Shown here piece by piece: positions 50,750 to 59,021 of a stretch of DNA of 64,000 nucleotides (position 1 is the stretch's first letter; every line of letters starts with the position of its first letter). The stretch is from CAILZL01 sp963748005 (GTDB lineage Bacteria > Pseudomonadota > Gammaproteobacteria > Steroidobacterales > Steroidobacteraceae): positions 620,001 through 684,000 of the forward strand of contig CAVVHH010000002.1 in assembly GCA_963748005.1 (NCBI GenBank). Direction: 5' to 3'. The translations under genes were made by a program, and so were the position numbers. Under the pieces are notes generated by a model. It had not been told where the DNA came from. It worked only from the letters and a program-made list of their open reading frames with translations, and did no database searches.

Positions 50750-51862
50750 TCAGGCAGCAACGCGCAACGGCTGGCAGGCCATGCCCAGCGCCTGGGCGAC
50801 AGCCGCATGGGTCACCTTGCCTTGATGGATATTCACACCATTGGCCAGATGTGGATCACGCGCCAGCGCCTGGGCAACGCCCAGATTGGCCAGTTGTTTG
50901 ATGTACGGCAGGGTTGCATTGGTCAGCGCCAGCGTCGAAGTACGCGGTACGGCGCCCGGCATGTTGGTCACGCAGTAGTGAACGATGCCATCCAGAACAA
51001 ACGTCGGTTCGGAATGCGATGTCGGGTGGCTGGTTTCGAAGCAGCCGCCCTGATCGATGGAAATATCCACCAGCACCGCACCGGGACGCATGGTTTTCAG
51101 CATGGCGCGCGTCACCAGCTTTGGCGCAGCGGCGCCAACCACCAGCACTGCGCCGACGACCAGGTCCGCGTCGGCAACCAGTGACTCAATAGTGGCCGTG
51201 GTGGCAAAGGCGGTTTTCAGCGACGCGCCGAACTGCACCGACAACTCACGCAAACGCTTGATTGAACGATCCACAATCGTTACATCGGCACGCATGCCCA
51301 CCGCCATTTCCGCCGCGTGCGTACCGGCAACGCCGCCACCCAGAATGACGACTTTGGCCGGATCAACGCCCGGCACGCCACCCAGCAGCATGCCGCGACC
51401 ACCATTGACTTTCTGCAGGCTGGCAGCGCCCACCTGCACCGACATGCGCCCCGCAACTTCGCTCATGGGCGTTAACAAGGGCAGGGAACCATCAACAGCC
51501 GTTACGGTTTCATACGCAATTGCGGTAACACCGGAGGCCATCAAAGCCTGTGCCTGCGCCGGATCGGCAGCAAGATGCAGGTAGGTAAACAGGGTTTGTC
51601 CCTGTCGCAACAGTGCATACTCGGCGGGCTGCGGCTCTTTGACTTTAACCACCATATCCGCGTCGGCGAATACCGCGGCAGCGGTGGCGGCAATCCTCGC
51701 GCCTGCCTCGACATAGCTCGCGTCGTCAAAGCCCACGCCAGCGCCAGCGTTGTTTTCGATAATGATCTCGTGACCATTGTTACGCAGTTCGCGCACGCCG
51801 GCCGGCGTCAGACCAACGCGATACTCATGAATCTTGATTTCCCTGGCTACACCGATTTTCAT
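50750..51862 (-). CDS. ald: Alanine dehydrogenase
   Basis: The 370-residue enzyme interconverts L-alanine and pyruvate plus ammonia with NAD. It has MKIGVAREIKIHEYRVGLTPAGVRELRNNGHEIIIENNAG (with catalytic Arg), VVKVKEPQPAEYALLRQGQTLFTYLHLA (Lys and His of the active site), the Rossmann motif VVILGGGVAGTHAAEMAVGM, and DISIDQGGCFETSHPTSHSEPTFVLDGIVHYCVTNMPGAVPRTST. It stands alone between the copper cluster and a META lipoprotein gene. It fits amino-acid catabolism that would take the alanine formed by the aminotransferase at 26559, but that is only a possibility. Confidence 0.96.
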   Translation of the reverse strand: MKIGVAREIKIHEYRVGLTPAGVRELRNNGHEIIIENNAGAGVGFDDASYVEAGARIAATAAAVFADADMVVKVKEPQPAEYALLRQGQTLFTYLHLAADPAQAQALMASGVTAIAYETVTAVDGSLPLLTPMSEVAGRMSVQVGAASLQKVNGGRGMLLGGVPGVDPAKVVILGGGVAGTHAAEMAVGMRADVTIVDRSIKRLRELSVQFGASLKTAFATTATIESLVADADLVVGAVLVVGAAAPKLVTRAMLKTMRPGAVLVDISIDQGGCFETSHPTSHSEPTFVLDGIVHYCVTNMPGAVPRTSTLALTNATLPYIKQLANLGVAQALARDPHLANGVNIHQGKVTHAAVAQALGMACQPLRVAA

Positions 51863-52126
51863 TGCACAATCTCCGCTAAGTAGATGGAGTTACTGTATCG
51901 GGCGATGCGAGCTGCTTCCTTGCCAAAAAACTGCCCAAGGCTGGCGTCGTGCGACCAACTCTGTCGCGGATCGGTATTCAAGAGACAGATTCCTGCTTCA
52001 CCCGACAGCCGCCTCGAAAACCCGACGTAACGGTATCGCCTGCCCCTGACTCACGCTGCATCGTCACCAGCCGCAACGGCATCTCAAGCATGAAACGTCA
52101 AGACAAGCGGTCCTGAACAGAACATC

Positions 52127-52933
52127 CTATGGCATGGGGCGCGATTCGAACTGCGCCAACGACGTGCCGGCTGAATCAAGCAGCTCGAGCATTGCGCCCT
52201 CAACACGCCAACCTGACACATTTCCGAGAACGCCATGGAACGCCCGCTCCTGCTCAATACCGTTCGCGCAGGCCATCATCGTGCTGGCGATCTTCGAGAA
52301 AGTGAGTTTCTGTCCGGCAAGTGAGTAACCGCCGGTAAACCGATTACAGCCGTCGGCTCCGGTTACTCGCTGATTATCGGAGTGCAGAACAAGGTGCAGC
52401 TCTCGCTGCGAATCGCTTGCGGTTACAGGCTTGCTGCCGATGCGCATCAGCTTCCAGTACGTGTTCTCTATGATCGCAGCGGCTTGCTGCGCATGCGCGG
52501 TTACGGGCTCAAACTCGTAGATACCGCCATCCGCCATCAGAGACAGGTAGAGGTGACCGTTGCGCAGAACGTATGAGCGCACGTTAGGCCATTGCCGGGC
52601 GATCGTCTCATGAAGCGAACCGGGTGGGCACACGGCCCGGGTGAGAGCGAACGCGCCGAGTTCGAGCTGGCCGGGTGAAACGGATTTCCATGTTGCCCGG
52701 CCACGATTGCAATCAATGCGGGCAACAACACTGCCACCGGCATCGAAACCGAGCGTGTACTTGTTGCGGTCATCTGGTGCGAGGATGGCGCCATCTCCAC
52801 CCTCGAACTTGACCAGGCGCCATGACGTGCCCGCCAGCCCCTGTGCCGATTCCTGTGGCGGTACTTCCGGTACCGAAGAGCAGGCAACGAGCATCGTCAA
52901 CATCACCGCAACCATCAGCACAGACTTTGGCAT
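52127..52933 (-). CDS. Lipoprotein with two META/HslJ-like domains
   Basis: The 268-residue protein has a lipoprotein leader (VLMVAVMLTMLVACSSVPEV, lipobox LVAC) and two META-type beta domains. The first is GTSWRLVKFEGGDGAILAPDDRNKYTLGFDAGGSVVARIDCNRGRATW, and the second ENTYWKLMRIGSKPV ... HSDNQRVTGADGCNRFTGGYSLAGQKLTFSKIASTMMACANGIEQERAF. The second domain has the DGCNRFxG signature of HslJ. HslJ-like proteins are heat- or novobiocin-related outer-membrane lipoproteins of unclear role. Duplicated domain organisation is common in exported META proteins. Confidence 0.88.
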   Translation of the reverse strand: MPKSVLMVAVMLTMLVACSSVPEVPPQESAQGLAGTSWRLVKFEGGDGAILAPDDRNKYTLGFDAGGSVVARIDCNRGRATWKSVSPGQLELGAFALTRAVCPPGSLHETIARQWPNVRSYVLRNGHLYLSLMADGGIYEFEPVTAHAQQAAAIIENTYWKLMRIGSKPVTASDSQRELHLVLHSDNQRVTGADGCNRFTGGYSLAGQKLTFSKIASTMMACANGIEQERAFHGVLGNVSGWRVEGAMLELLDSAGTSLAQFESRPMP

Positions 52934-53081
52934 GGGGCGACTCCCGAATATTCCCTGCGACTTGCGATCGGAGTGATCTCAGCGCCTGAACACAGGTGTG
53001 TGCATGATAAGCCACAACCGTAGGCGCACGATGATTGCGCGCGCCCGAGGGCAGACAGGTAGGGTCTGGGGGTAAGGAAAA

Positions 53082-53158
53082 TGGCGCGCCCGGAGAGATT
53101 CGAACTCCCGACCTCATGGTTCGTAGCCATGCGCTCTATCCAACTGAGCTACGGGCGC
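53082..53158 (-). tRNA. tRNA-Arg(ACG)
   Basis: Read on the minus strand the gene begins GCGCCCGTAGCTCAGTTGGA, has the anticodon loop CTACGAA (anticodon ACG, at 53124-53122), the T arm GTTCGAATC, and ends CGGGCGC-G-CCA with an encoded CCA. The acceptor stem pairs fully over seven bases. ACG is normally read as ICG. Confidence 0.97.
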
Positions 53159-53325
53159 ACTGAGAAAATTGTCTGGCGGAGAGAGAGGGATTACTCAGAC
53201 CATCCTAGTCTTCGCCCCTTCGGGGCCAATGCATCGACGCTTCGCGCCGCTGCAATGTTCAAATTTGTTCCTACAAAATTTGTCGAACCCTCTTTTCCGG
53301 GTTCAATCCCAACTTTCTCACCATC

Positions 53326-53367
53326 AGTTTTAGTATGCAGGGCCAGGAAGCCCTGCATACTAAAACT
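53326..53367. repeat. 18-bp inverted repeat adjoining tRNA-Ser 3' end
   Basis: AGTTTTAGTATGCAGGGC (53326-53343) and its exact complement (53350-53367) flank a 6-base loop. The right arm ends at the T that is the complement of the final A of the tRNA-Ser CCA. Unlike ordinary terminators it has AAAACT and not a T tail after the stem. The remaining spacer to tRNA-Arg (53159-53325) carries CCCCTTCGGGG and no gene. Confidence 0.7.
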
Positions 53368-53457
53368 GGCGGAGAGAGAGGGATTCGAACCCTCGATGGG
53401 CTTTTGACCCATACGCCCTTAGCAGGGGCGCGCCTTCGACCACTCGGCCATCTCTCC
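53367..53457 (-). tRNA. tRNA-Ser(GCT)
   Basis: On the minus strand the gene begins GGAGAGATGGCCGAGTGGTC, has the anticodon loop CTGCTAA (anticodon GCT), a long variable arm and the T arm GGTTCGAATCC, and ends TCTCTCC-G-CCA. The 91-base length fits a class II serine tRNA. It lies upstream of tRNA-Arg in the same direction and downstream of csrA, the order seen in E. coli. Confidence 0.97.
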
Positions 53458-53763
53458 GGCGCACGATACCTACCACTGTCCGCCCAGATCTTGCGTCAAC
53501 TGCCTGACCCACGCCACGCAATCAACCCAGAGTGAGGATCAGCATCTCAAGCCACAAACTTCCTGCTAGTGCCCACAAACGGGCTGGAAGTCAGCACCAC
53601 CCTTCAGTACGTGGACACGTGCTGGAGGGGCTGCCGCAAGAGGGCGGCAAGAATACTTGCCGGTACGGCATCCGTAAAGGCCTGAAACAGGGAAATTATT
53701 GAGTTTCGAGTGGAAAAACGCCACACCCGCCCGACAGCGGCAGGTGTGGCAATTATTCAAGCA
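53458..53763. other. Spacer between csrA and tRNA-Ser
   Basis: The 306-base spacer contains the csrA terminator at 53720-53750 and presumably a promoter for the tRNAs in the part near 53458-53520. No other gene or repeat was recognised. Confidence 0.45.
53720..53750 (-). terminator. csrA terminator
   Basis: GCCACACC and GGTGTGGC pair over 8 bp with a GC-rich loop. On the minus strand the tail reads CGTTTTTCC. It lies 13 bases after the csrA stop codon. Confidence 0.8.
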
Positions 53764-53979
53764 TCAGGAGCCGGTATCGGACGAAGCGGAACGACGGGGC
53801 GGAACGCCCGCCTGCTCTTCACGCTTGATACGCTCGTAGATTTCTTCCCGATGCACAGAAACTTCTTTGGGGGCGTTAACACCAACTCGAACCTGGTTGC
53901 CCTTTACTCCAAGCACTGTAACTGCGACGTCATCGCCGATCATTACAGTTTCACCAACGCGTCTAGTCAAAATTAACAT
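53764..53979 (-). CDS. csrA: Carbon storage regulator CsrA
   Basis: The 71-residue protein is CsrA/RsmA, an RNA-binding dimer that represses or activates translation by binding GGA sites in mRNA leaders. It begins MLILTRRVGETVMIGDDVAVTVLGVKGNQVRVGVNAPKEVSVHREEIYERI, with the RNA-contacting Leu4/Thr5/Arg6 and Arg in VHREEIY. The tail after residue 55 is typical for its variability. The start at 53979 follows AAGGAGCAGAC. It lies between alaS and tRNA-Ser as in many gammaproteobacteria. Confidence 0.97.
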   Translation of the reverse strand: MLILTRRVGETVMIGDDVAVTVLGVKGNQVRVGVNAPKEVSVHREEIYERIKREEQAGVPPRRSASSDTGS

Positions 53980-54244
53980 GTCTGCTCCTTGCCAAGAGAT
54001 AGGCGTGATTGTAGAGGTCACTCGCTCCTTACGCCACGTATTTGCTCGTCGCATAAGCGCCACGCATGTGCAGATTAGTAAACACAGCTGCTCCAGTAGA
54101 TCGGCAATTCCCTGATTCGCTGTCCGTTCAGGTACCGCTCATCACATAAGGTACCTCTTATGCCGCGAACTCAACCTGCGTATTGCTGGACAGCTCGCTT
54201 TTCAGACAGTTCACTCCGGCCAGTCGCTGCTTTCGCGCCTGACA

Positions 54245-57235
54245 TCAGGAGAGCCGCGTTTGCAGCCATCCCTGTACGGATTGCATCGCCTCAGGAAGCT
54301 TGGCGACATCATTGCCGCCTGCCTGAGCCATATCCGGCCTGCCACCACCGCGCCCACCCAGCTGCTGGGCAACAAAATTCGCCAGATCGCCAGCCTTGAC
54401 ACGCGCCGTCTGATCCTGAGTGACACCGGCAATCAGCGCAGCCTTGCCGTCAACCACCGAGGCCAGCACGATCACTGCTGATTTGAGTTTGTTCTTCAGC
54501 TGATCAACAGCCTCGCGCAACGCCGCCACGTCAGCACCGTCGATCACACTGGTAACCAGCTTGGTGCCTGCCACATCCACCGCCAATGCGGACAAATCAC
54601 TACCCTGGCCACTGGCGAGCCTGGATTTGAGCTGCGCCACCTCCTTTTCAAGTTTGCGACTGCGTTCAATGAGTTGCCGTACCTTGTCCTCAACATCGTC
54701 GCGGCTGGCCTTGACCATCCCGGCAACACCGCGCAACAACGCCTCGGAATCAGCCACCCAATCCAGGGCGCCCTGCCCCGTAACCGCCTCGATACGACGG
54801 ATTCCAGCCGCAACACCCGACTCACTGACGATCTTGAACAGGCCGATGTCACCCGCCCTGCCAACATGGGTACCGCCGCAGAGCTCCATTGAGAAATCCC
54901 CGATGCGCAATACCCGTACTTCGTCATCGTATTTTTCGCCGAATAGCGCCATGGCGCCGGCAGCCACTGCCGCTTCCTGATTCATGACTCTGGTTTCTGC
55001 CGCAGCATTGGCACGCACCTGTGCATTTACCAGTTCTTCAATGTGCTGCAACTCCTCGCTCGACACCGCCGAATAATGCGAGAAGTCGAAACGCAAACGA
55101 TCTGCAGTCACCAGAGAACCTTTTTGGGTGACATGGCTGCCCAGAGCTGAGCGAAGTGCTGCATGCAGCAGATGGGTCGCTGAATGATTCAGACGAATGG
55201 CGCTGCGGCGCGCATGATCTACCTGCGCCGTAAGCACATGGCCCACCTTTAACTCGCCGCTGACGACACGACCAATGTGCGCATGCGCGGCACCCAGCTT
55301 CTGCGTATCGTTCACTTCGAACGTCGCACCGCTGCCAACAAGCTGCCCCGTATCACCTACCTGACCGCCGCTTTCAGCATAGAACGGTGTGCGGTCCAGC
55401 ACCACCTGACCCGCCTCACCTGCGCGCAAGACATCGACCTGCTGAGCATCGCGGATCAGCGCCACCACCTTGGCCTGATCCTGTTCCAACTCATAACCGC
55501 TGAATTGTGTCTTCGTGACTGCGATATCAACGGCAGCGAGCATGCCAGCATGAAACTTGCTGGCGGCGCGTGCACGTTCGCGCTGCGCGTCCATCGCTGC
55601 TTCAAATCCATTCATATCGACGGAGAACCCACGCTCCCGACATACATCAGCAGTTAGGTCTATTGGAAATCCGTATGTATCATATAGTTTAAACGCCACA
55701 CCACCAGGTAGTACGCGAAATGGCGCAAGCCGAGCGGGTGACACGACATTAATCTTCAAGTTAGGAGCACTTCCTAAGCTGGAAATGTCCGCGACTACCC
55801 GATCCTCGTTTTCGCCCGTAATAACAAATATTGAAAGCTCGTCATTCGGGAAAAAAGGTTTGGCCGCTAATGCCATAGCGCGACTCAATAAATCACGATC
55901 CGTTGAGGGATATGGTTGAACAAGTATCGCGATGTGCTGCTCATCATTCACTTCGACTACAGCATCAAACTCGAAACTCCCGTTTTCCCAAGTTTGCAAA
56001 GAGGGAAAAGCCACTTGTGCGCCGGGATACTGTTCACGGTACATTTGAATAATTGCCGCAGTGTCGACAAGGTAGTCATTTAGCAATGACATGCCTCGTT
56101 CAAGCGTTTCCGCGAAACGTTCCTCTTCCTGCTTAAGCGCGCGCTCGATATGCGCGCGCTGTTGGATCAGTTCGGGATACGTTGCGCCCATTTCCTTTTC
56201 CAGAGCGATCACCAGCGTATGGAAAAAGGGCTGCGACTGACCCAGTTTGTAACCATGACGAATGGCGCGACGAATGATTCGCCGCAGCACATAACCGCGA
56301 CCTTCATTCGAAGGCAGCACACCGTCGGCAATCAGAAAAGTGCAGGCGCGAATGTGATCGGCGATCACACGCAGTGAGCTCGAATTCAGGTCTTTGGTGC
56401 CGGTTGCTTCTGCAGCCGCACGAATCAGGCCCTGGAAGGTATCTATCTCATAATTTGAGTGCACACCCTGCATCACCGCAGCAACGCGCTCCAGGCCCAT
56501 GCCGGTATCTACCGAGGGCTTGGGCAGCGGCGTCAGCTTGCCGTCAGTGCCACGCTCGTACTGCATGAACACCACGTTCCAGATTTCGATCCAGCGATCG
56601 CCGTCTTCATCTGGCGAGCCGGGCGGGCCACCGGGGATGTGCGCGCCGTGGTCGTAGAAAATTTCTGTGCAGGGTCCGCAGGGGCCGGTATCACCCATCT
56701 GCCAGAAGTTATCGGAACCGCCGCCTTTCTTGTCGCCGATACGCACAATGCGATCAGCCGGCACACCAGCCACCTTGTTCCAGATCTCGAAGGCTTCGTC
56801 ATCGGTTTGATAGACAGTGACCATCAGGCGCTGCGGATCTATCCCCAGCCAGTCCTTGCCGGTGACGAATTCCCACGCGAACCTGATGGCGTCGTGTTTG
56901 AAATAGTCGCCGAAGCTGAAATTGCCCAACATCTCGAAGAAGGTGTGGTGGCGCGCGGTATAGCCGACGTTTTCCAGATCGTTGTGTTTACCGCCGGCGC
57001 GTACGCAGCGCTGCGAACTGGCGGCACGCACATAGGCGCGCTTTTCCTTGCCCAGAAAACAGTCCTTGAACTGCACCATGCCGGCATTGGTGAACAATAG
57101 CGTCGGATCATTGCCCGGGACCAGCGAACTGCTGGGCACGATCTGATGGCCTTGCTGGCGGAAATACTCGAGATACAGCGCACGCAGGGCGGCGCTCGAC
57201 AGGAACCTGGGTCGAGATGCGGTACTACTGGACAT
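54245..57235 (-). CDS. alaS: Alanyl-tRNA synthetase with an in-frame domain insertion
   Basis: The 996-residue enzyme charges tRNA-Ala. Class II motifs are intact (QRCVRAGGKHNDLENVG, HHTFFEMLGNFSFGDYFK, NVVFMQYER, VDTGMGLERVAAVMQG), as are the editing-domain zinc motifs NHSATHLLHAAL and CGGTHVGRAGDIG and the C-Ala tail. Normal bacterial AlaS has about 875 residues. The excess is a block of about 115 residues at 391-507, between ERGMSLLNDYLV and the conserved VLPGGVAFKLYDTYGFPIDLTADVC. This block has no Alanyl-tRNA synthetase counterpart and is encoded by lower-GC DNA (about 45% in 55741-55980 by hand count). The frame is open through it and flanking motifs are preserved, so the protein is probably active. 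Confidence 0.96.
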   Translation of the reverse strand: MSSSTASRPRFLSSAALRALYLEYFRQQGHQIVPSSSLVPGNDPTLLFTNAGMVQFKDCFLGKEKRAYVRAASSQRCVRAGGKHNDLENVGYTARHHTFFEMLGNFSFGDYFKHDAIRFAWEFVTGKDWLGIDPQRLMVTVYQTDDEAFEIWNKVAGVPADRIVRIGDKKGGGSDNFWQMGDTGPCGPCTEIFYDHGAHIPGGPPGSPDEDGDRWIEIWNVVFMQYERGTDGKLTPLPKPSVDTGMGLERVAAVMQGVHSNYEIDTFQGLIRAAAEATGTKDLNSSSLRVIADHIRACTFLIADGVLPSNEGRGYVLRRIIRRAIRHGYKLGQSQPFFHTLVIALEKEMGATYPELIQQRAHIERALKQEEERFAETLERGMSLLNDYLVDTAAIIQMYREQYPGAQVAFPSLQTWENGSFEFDAVVEVNDEQHIAILVQPYPSTDRDLLSRAMALAAKPFFPNDELSIFVITGENEDRVVADISSLGSAPNLKINVVSPARLAPFRVLPGGVAFKLYDTYGFPIDLTADVCRERGFSVDMNGFEAAMDAQRERARAASKFHAGMLAAVDIAVTKTQFSGYELEQDQAKVVALIRDAQQVDVLRAGEAGQVVLDRTPFYAESGGQVGDTGQLVGSGATFEVNDTQKLGAAHAHIGRVVSGELKVGHVLTAQVDHARRSAIRLNHSATHLLHAALRSALGSHVTQKGSLVTADRLRFDFSHYSAVSSEELQHIEELVNAQVRANAAAETRVMNQEAAVAAGAMALFGEKYDDEVRVLRIGDFSMELCGGTHVGRAGDIGLFKIVSESGVAAGIRRIEAVTGQGALDWVADSEALLRGVAGMVKASRDDVEDKVRQLIERSRKLEKEVAQLKSRLASGQGSDLSALAVDVAGTKLVTSVIDGADVAALREAVDQLKNKLKSAVIVLASVVDGKAALIAGVTQDQTARVKAGDLANFVAQQLGGRGGGRPDMAQAGGNDVAKLPEAMQSVQGWLQTRLS
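55715..56065 (-). other. Insertion-domain segment inside alaS
   Basis: This segment encodes the extra residues. It has predicted alternating strands and helices: FEFDAVVEV, QHIAILVQPYP, DRDLLSRAMALAAKPF, ELSIFVITGE, RVVADISSL, LKINVVSP. The order resembles a restriction-endonuclease-like alpha/beta core, with the strand-borne Asp kept but I-L-V-Q where an active enzyme has E-x-K. No intein splice residues are present. The limits are approximate. AT-rich codon use continues into the conserved flank at 55640-55715. Confidence 0.7.
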
Positions 57236-57244
57236 GGTTTGGCG

Positions 57245-57814
57245 TTACGTTTCCGAATCGAAAGCTGGCGGGTCGCCGTCGTCGCCTGTTTCCAGCAGGT
57301 CGTCCTCGCAGCGGGCACCCATTGCGGCACGAATCTGCGCCGCTGTGAAACCGCGATATTGCAGGAAGCGTATCTGCTTTGCACGCTCACTCAGGGTATT
57401 TGCGGGCCGGTTCCCGAACTTCCGCTGTCGTACCGAACGCGCCAGTTCGTCCCAATCCACCTCGGCAGCCAGCAGCTGCCGCTCGATCTGCTCTACTGGA
57501 ATCTGCAATTGGCGCAGCTCGGCTTTGAGGCGCACCGGTCCCTTGCCCCGTTCCGCCCGGGAACGAATAAAGGCATCTGCGAACCGGGTATCGGACAACA
57601 GCCGCTGACGCGTCAGGTCATCCACGACTTCCAGTGTCAATTCCTTGTCGTAGCCCCGCTCCCGCAACTTGCGCTTGATTTCGGCCTGCGCGTGCTCGCG
57701 GCGCGCCAGCAGGCCGATAGCGGTGTTGCGCGCCGCGCTGCGCTTCCTGGCCGGGTCAGGCGGCGATTCGTCTGCCGCCGCTTTCCGGCCGCGCCAAGGG
57801 GGTTGTCGGCGCAT
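57245..57814 (-). CDS. recX: RecA regulatory protein RecX
   Basis: The 189-residue protein has three helical RecX repeats: AIGLLARREHAQAEIKRKLRERGYDKELTLEVVDDLTRQRLLSDTRFADAFIRSRAERGKGPVRLKAELRQLQI and the C-terminal QIRFLQYRGFTAAQIRAAM. RecX binds RecA filaments and limits their growth. The N-terminal 30 residues and the acidic tail are extensions beyond the core. It lies between alaS, whose start is 10 bases downstream, and recA, whose stop is 20 bases upstream; it is probably co-transcribed with recA. Confidence 0.93.
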   Translation of the reverse strand: MRRQPPWRGRKAAADESPPDPARKRSAARNTAIGLLARREHAQAEIKRKLRERGYDKELTLEVVDDLTRQRLLSDTRFADAFIRSRAERGKGPVRLKAELRQLQIPVEQIERQLLAAEVDWDELARSVRQRKFGNRPANTLSERAKQIRFLQYRGFTAAQIRAAMGARCEDDLLETGDDGDPPAFDSET

Positions 57815-57834
57815 GACCCATTAACCCTGGGCTC

Positions 57835-58863
57835 TCAGCCCGCAGCTTCTGCCTTGCCGGCATCGCCGCGTTTCGCCGGCAGCAGCTTTTCGCGCAGCCT
57901 GGCTTCGATGTCCCGCGCCACTTCCGGATGGGTGTCCAGATAGGTCTTGGCGTTTTCCTTGCCCTGACCGATACGTTCGCCGTTGTAGGCATACCAGGAC
58001 CCGGATTTCTCGATCATGTTGTGCGCCACGCCCATGTCGATGATTTCGCCATTCCGGGAAATGCCGGCGCCGTACATGATCTCGAATTCGGCCTCGCGGA
58101 ACGGCGGCGCCACCTTATTCTTGACCACCTTCACACGCGTCTGGTTGCCGACGACCTCTTCGCCATTCTTGATCGCGCCGGTACGGCGGATGTCCAGGCG
58201 TACCGAAGCGTAGAACTTCAGGGCGTTACCGCCGGTGGTGGTTTCGGGGTTGCCGAACATCACGCCGATCTTCATGCGGATCTGGTTGATGAAAATGACG
58301 ATGGTGTTGGAGCGCTTGATGTTGCCGGTGAGCTTGCGCAGCGCCTGCGACATCAAGCGCGCTTGCAGGCCCATGTGCGAATCGCCCATTTCGCCTTCGA
58401 TTTCGGCTTTGGGGGTCAGAGCAGCCACCGAGTCCACTACCACCACGTCCACGGCGCCGGAGCGCACCAGCATGTCAGTGATTTCCAGCGCCTGCTCGCC
58501 GGTGTCGGGCTGGGACACCAGCAGATCGGTGACATTCACGCCGAGCTTTTCGGCATAACCCGGGTCCAAGGCGTGTTCGGCATCGACGAAGGCCGCCGTG
58601 CCGCCCAGGCGCTGGGCCTCGGCGATCACCTGCAGGGTGAGAGTGGTCTTGCCCGACGATTCCGGACCATAGATTTCAACGACGCGACCGCGCGGCAGAC
58701 CGCCCACGCCCAGCGCGATGTCCAGCCCCAGCGAACCGGTGGAAATCGCATCCACTTCGTAGGTCGAGGTGGCGTCACCCAGACGCATCACCGAACCCTT
58801 GCCGAATTGCTTTTCGATCTGACCGAGTGCGGCGACCAGCGCCTTTTTGCGATTCTCTTCCAT
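57835..58863 (-). CDS. recA: Recombinase RecA
   Basis: The 342-residue protein is RecA, which forms filaments on single-stranded DNA for strand exchange and LexA self-cleavage. It shows AALGQIEKQFGKGSVMRLG, Walker A EIYGPESSGKTTLTLQ, QPDTGEQALEI, VDVVVVDSVAALTPKAEIEGEMGD (Walker B), RLMSQALRKLTGNIKRSNTIVIFINQIRMKIGVMFGNPETTTGGNALKFYAS and KNKVAPPFREAEF. The ATG at 58863 lies 9 bases from a GAGG Shine-Dalgarno sequence; a start two codons upstream (58869) is possible but close to it. A LexA box lies 110 bases upstream. Confidence 0.98.
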   Translation of the reverse strand: MEENRKKALVAALGQIEKQFGKGSVMRLGDATSTYEVDAISTGSLGLDIALGVGGLPRGRVVEIYGPESSGKTTLTLQVIAEAQRLGGTAAFVDAEHALDPGYAEKLGVNVTDLLVSQPDTGEQALEITDMLVRSGAVDVVVVDSVAALTPKAEIEGEMGDSHMGLQARLMSQALRKLTGNIKRSNTIVIFINQIRMKIGVMFGNPETTTGGNALKFYASVRLDIRRTGAIKNGEEVVGNQTRVKVVKNKVAPPFREAEFEIMYGAGISRNGEIIDMGVAHNMIEKSGSWYAYNGERIGQGKENAKTYLDTHPEVARDIEARLREKLLPAKRGDAGKAEAAG

Positions 58864-58972
58864 TGTCATGTGCCTCAATAAAGCTTGAAAGGTGGCCCGC
58901 GCCGTACCTGGGCGGGCAACAAATTCTGGACTGAACTTGAACGGATGAAGTCTACCAAACCGGCGGGGCCAT

Positions 58973-58992
58973 TACTGTATTATTATACAGTA
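58973..58992 (-). promoter_or_regulatory. LexA (SOS) box and recA promoter
   Basis: TACTGTATTATTATACAGTA contains CTGT-N8-ACAG (58975-58990), the LexA consensus, and is a near-perfect palindrome. On the minus strand it reads TACTGTATAATAATACAGTA, which contains TATAAT, a perfect -10, so LexA would sit on the promoter itself. It lies between pncC and recA. Confidence 0.88.
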
Positions 58993-59021
58993 CCAGAACG
59001 GATACCAGCCCCAGTTTGCTC

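Noticed and set aside
55715..56065. Intein in AlaS
   Set aside because: There is no N-terminal Cys/Ser block, no C-terminal His-Asn and no nucleophile after the insert, and it is shorter than mini-inteins.
58864..58878. Upstream TTG start for RecA
   Set aside because: It would include the GAGG Shine-Dalgarno sequence within the coding region.
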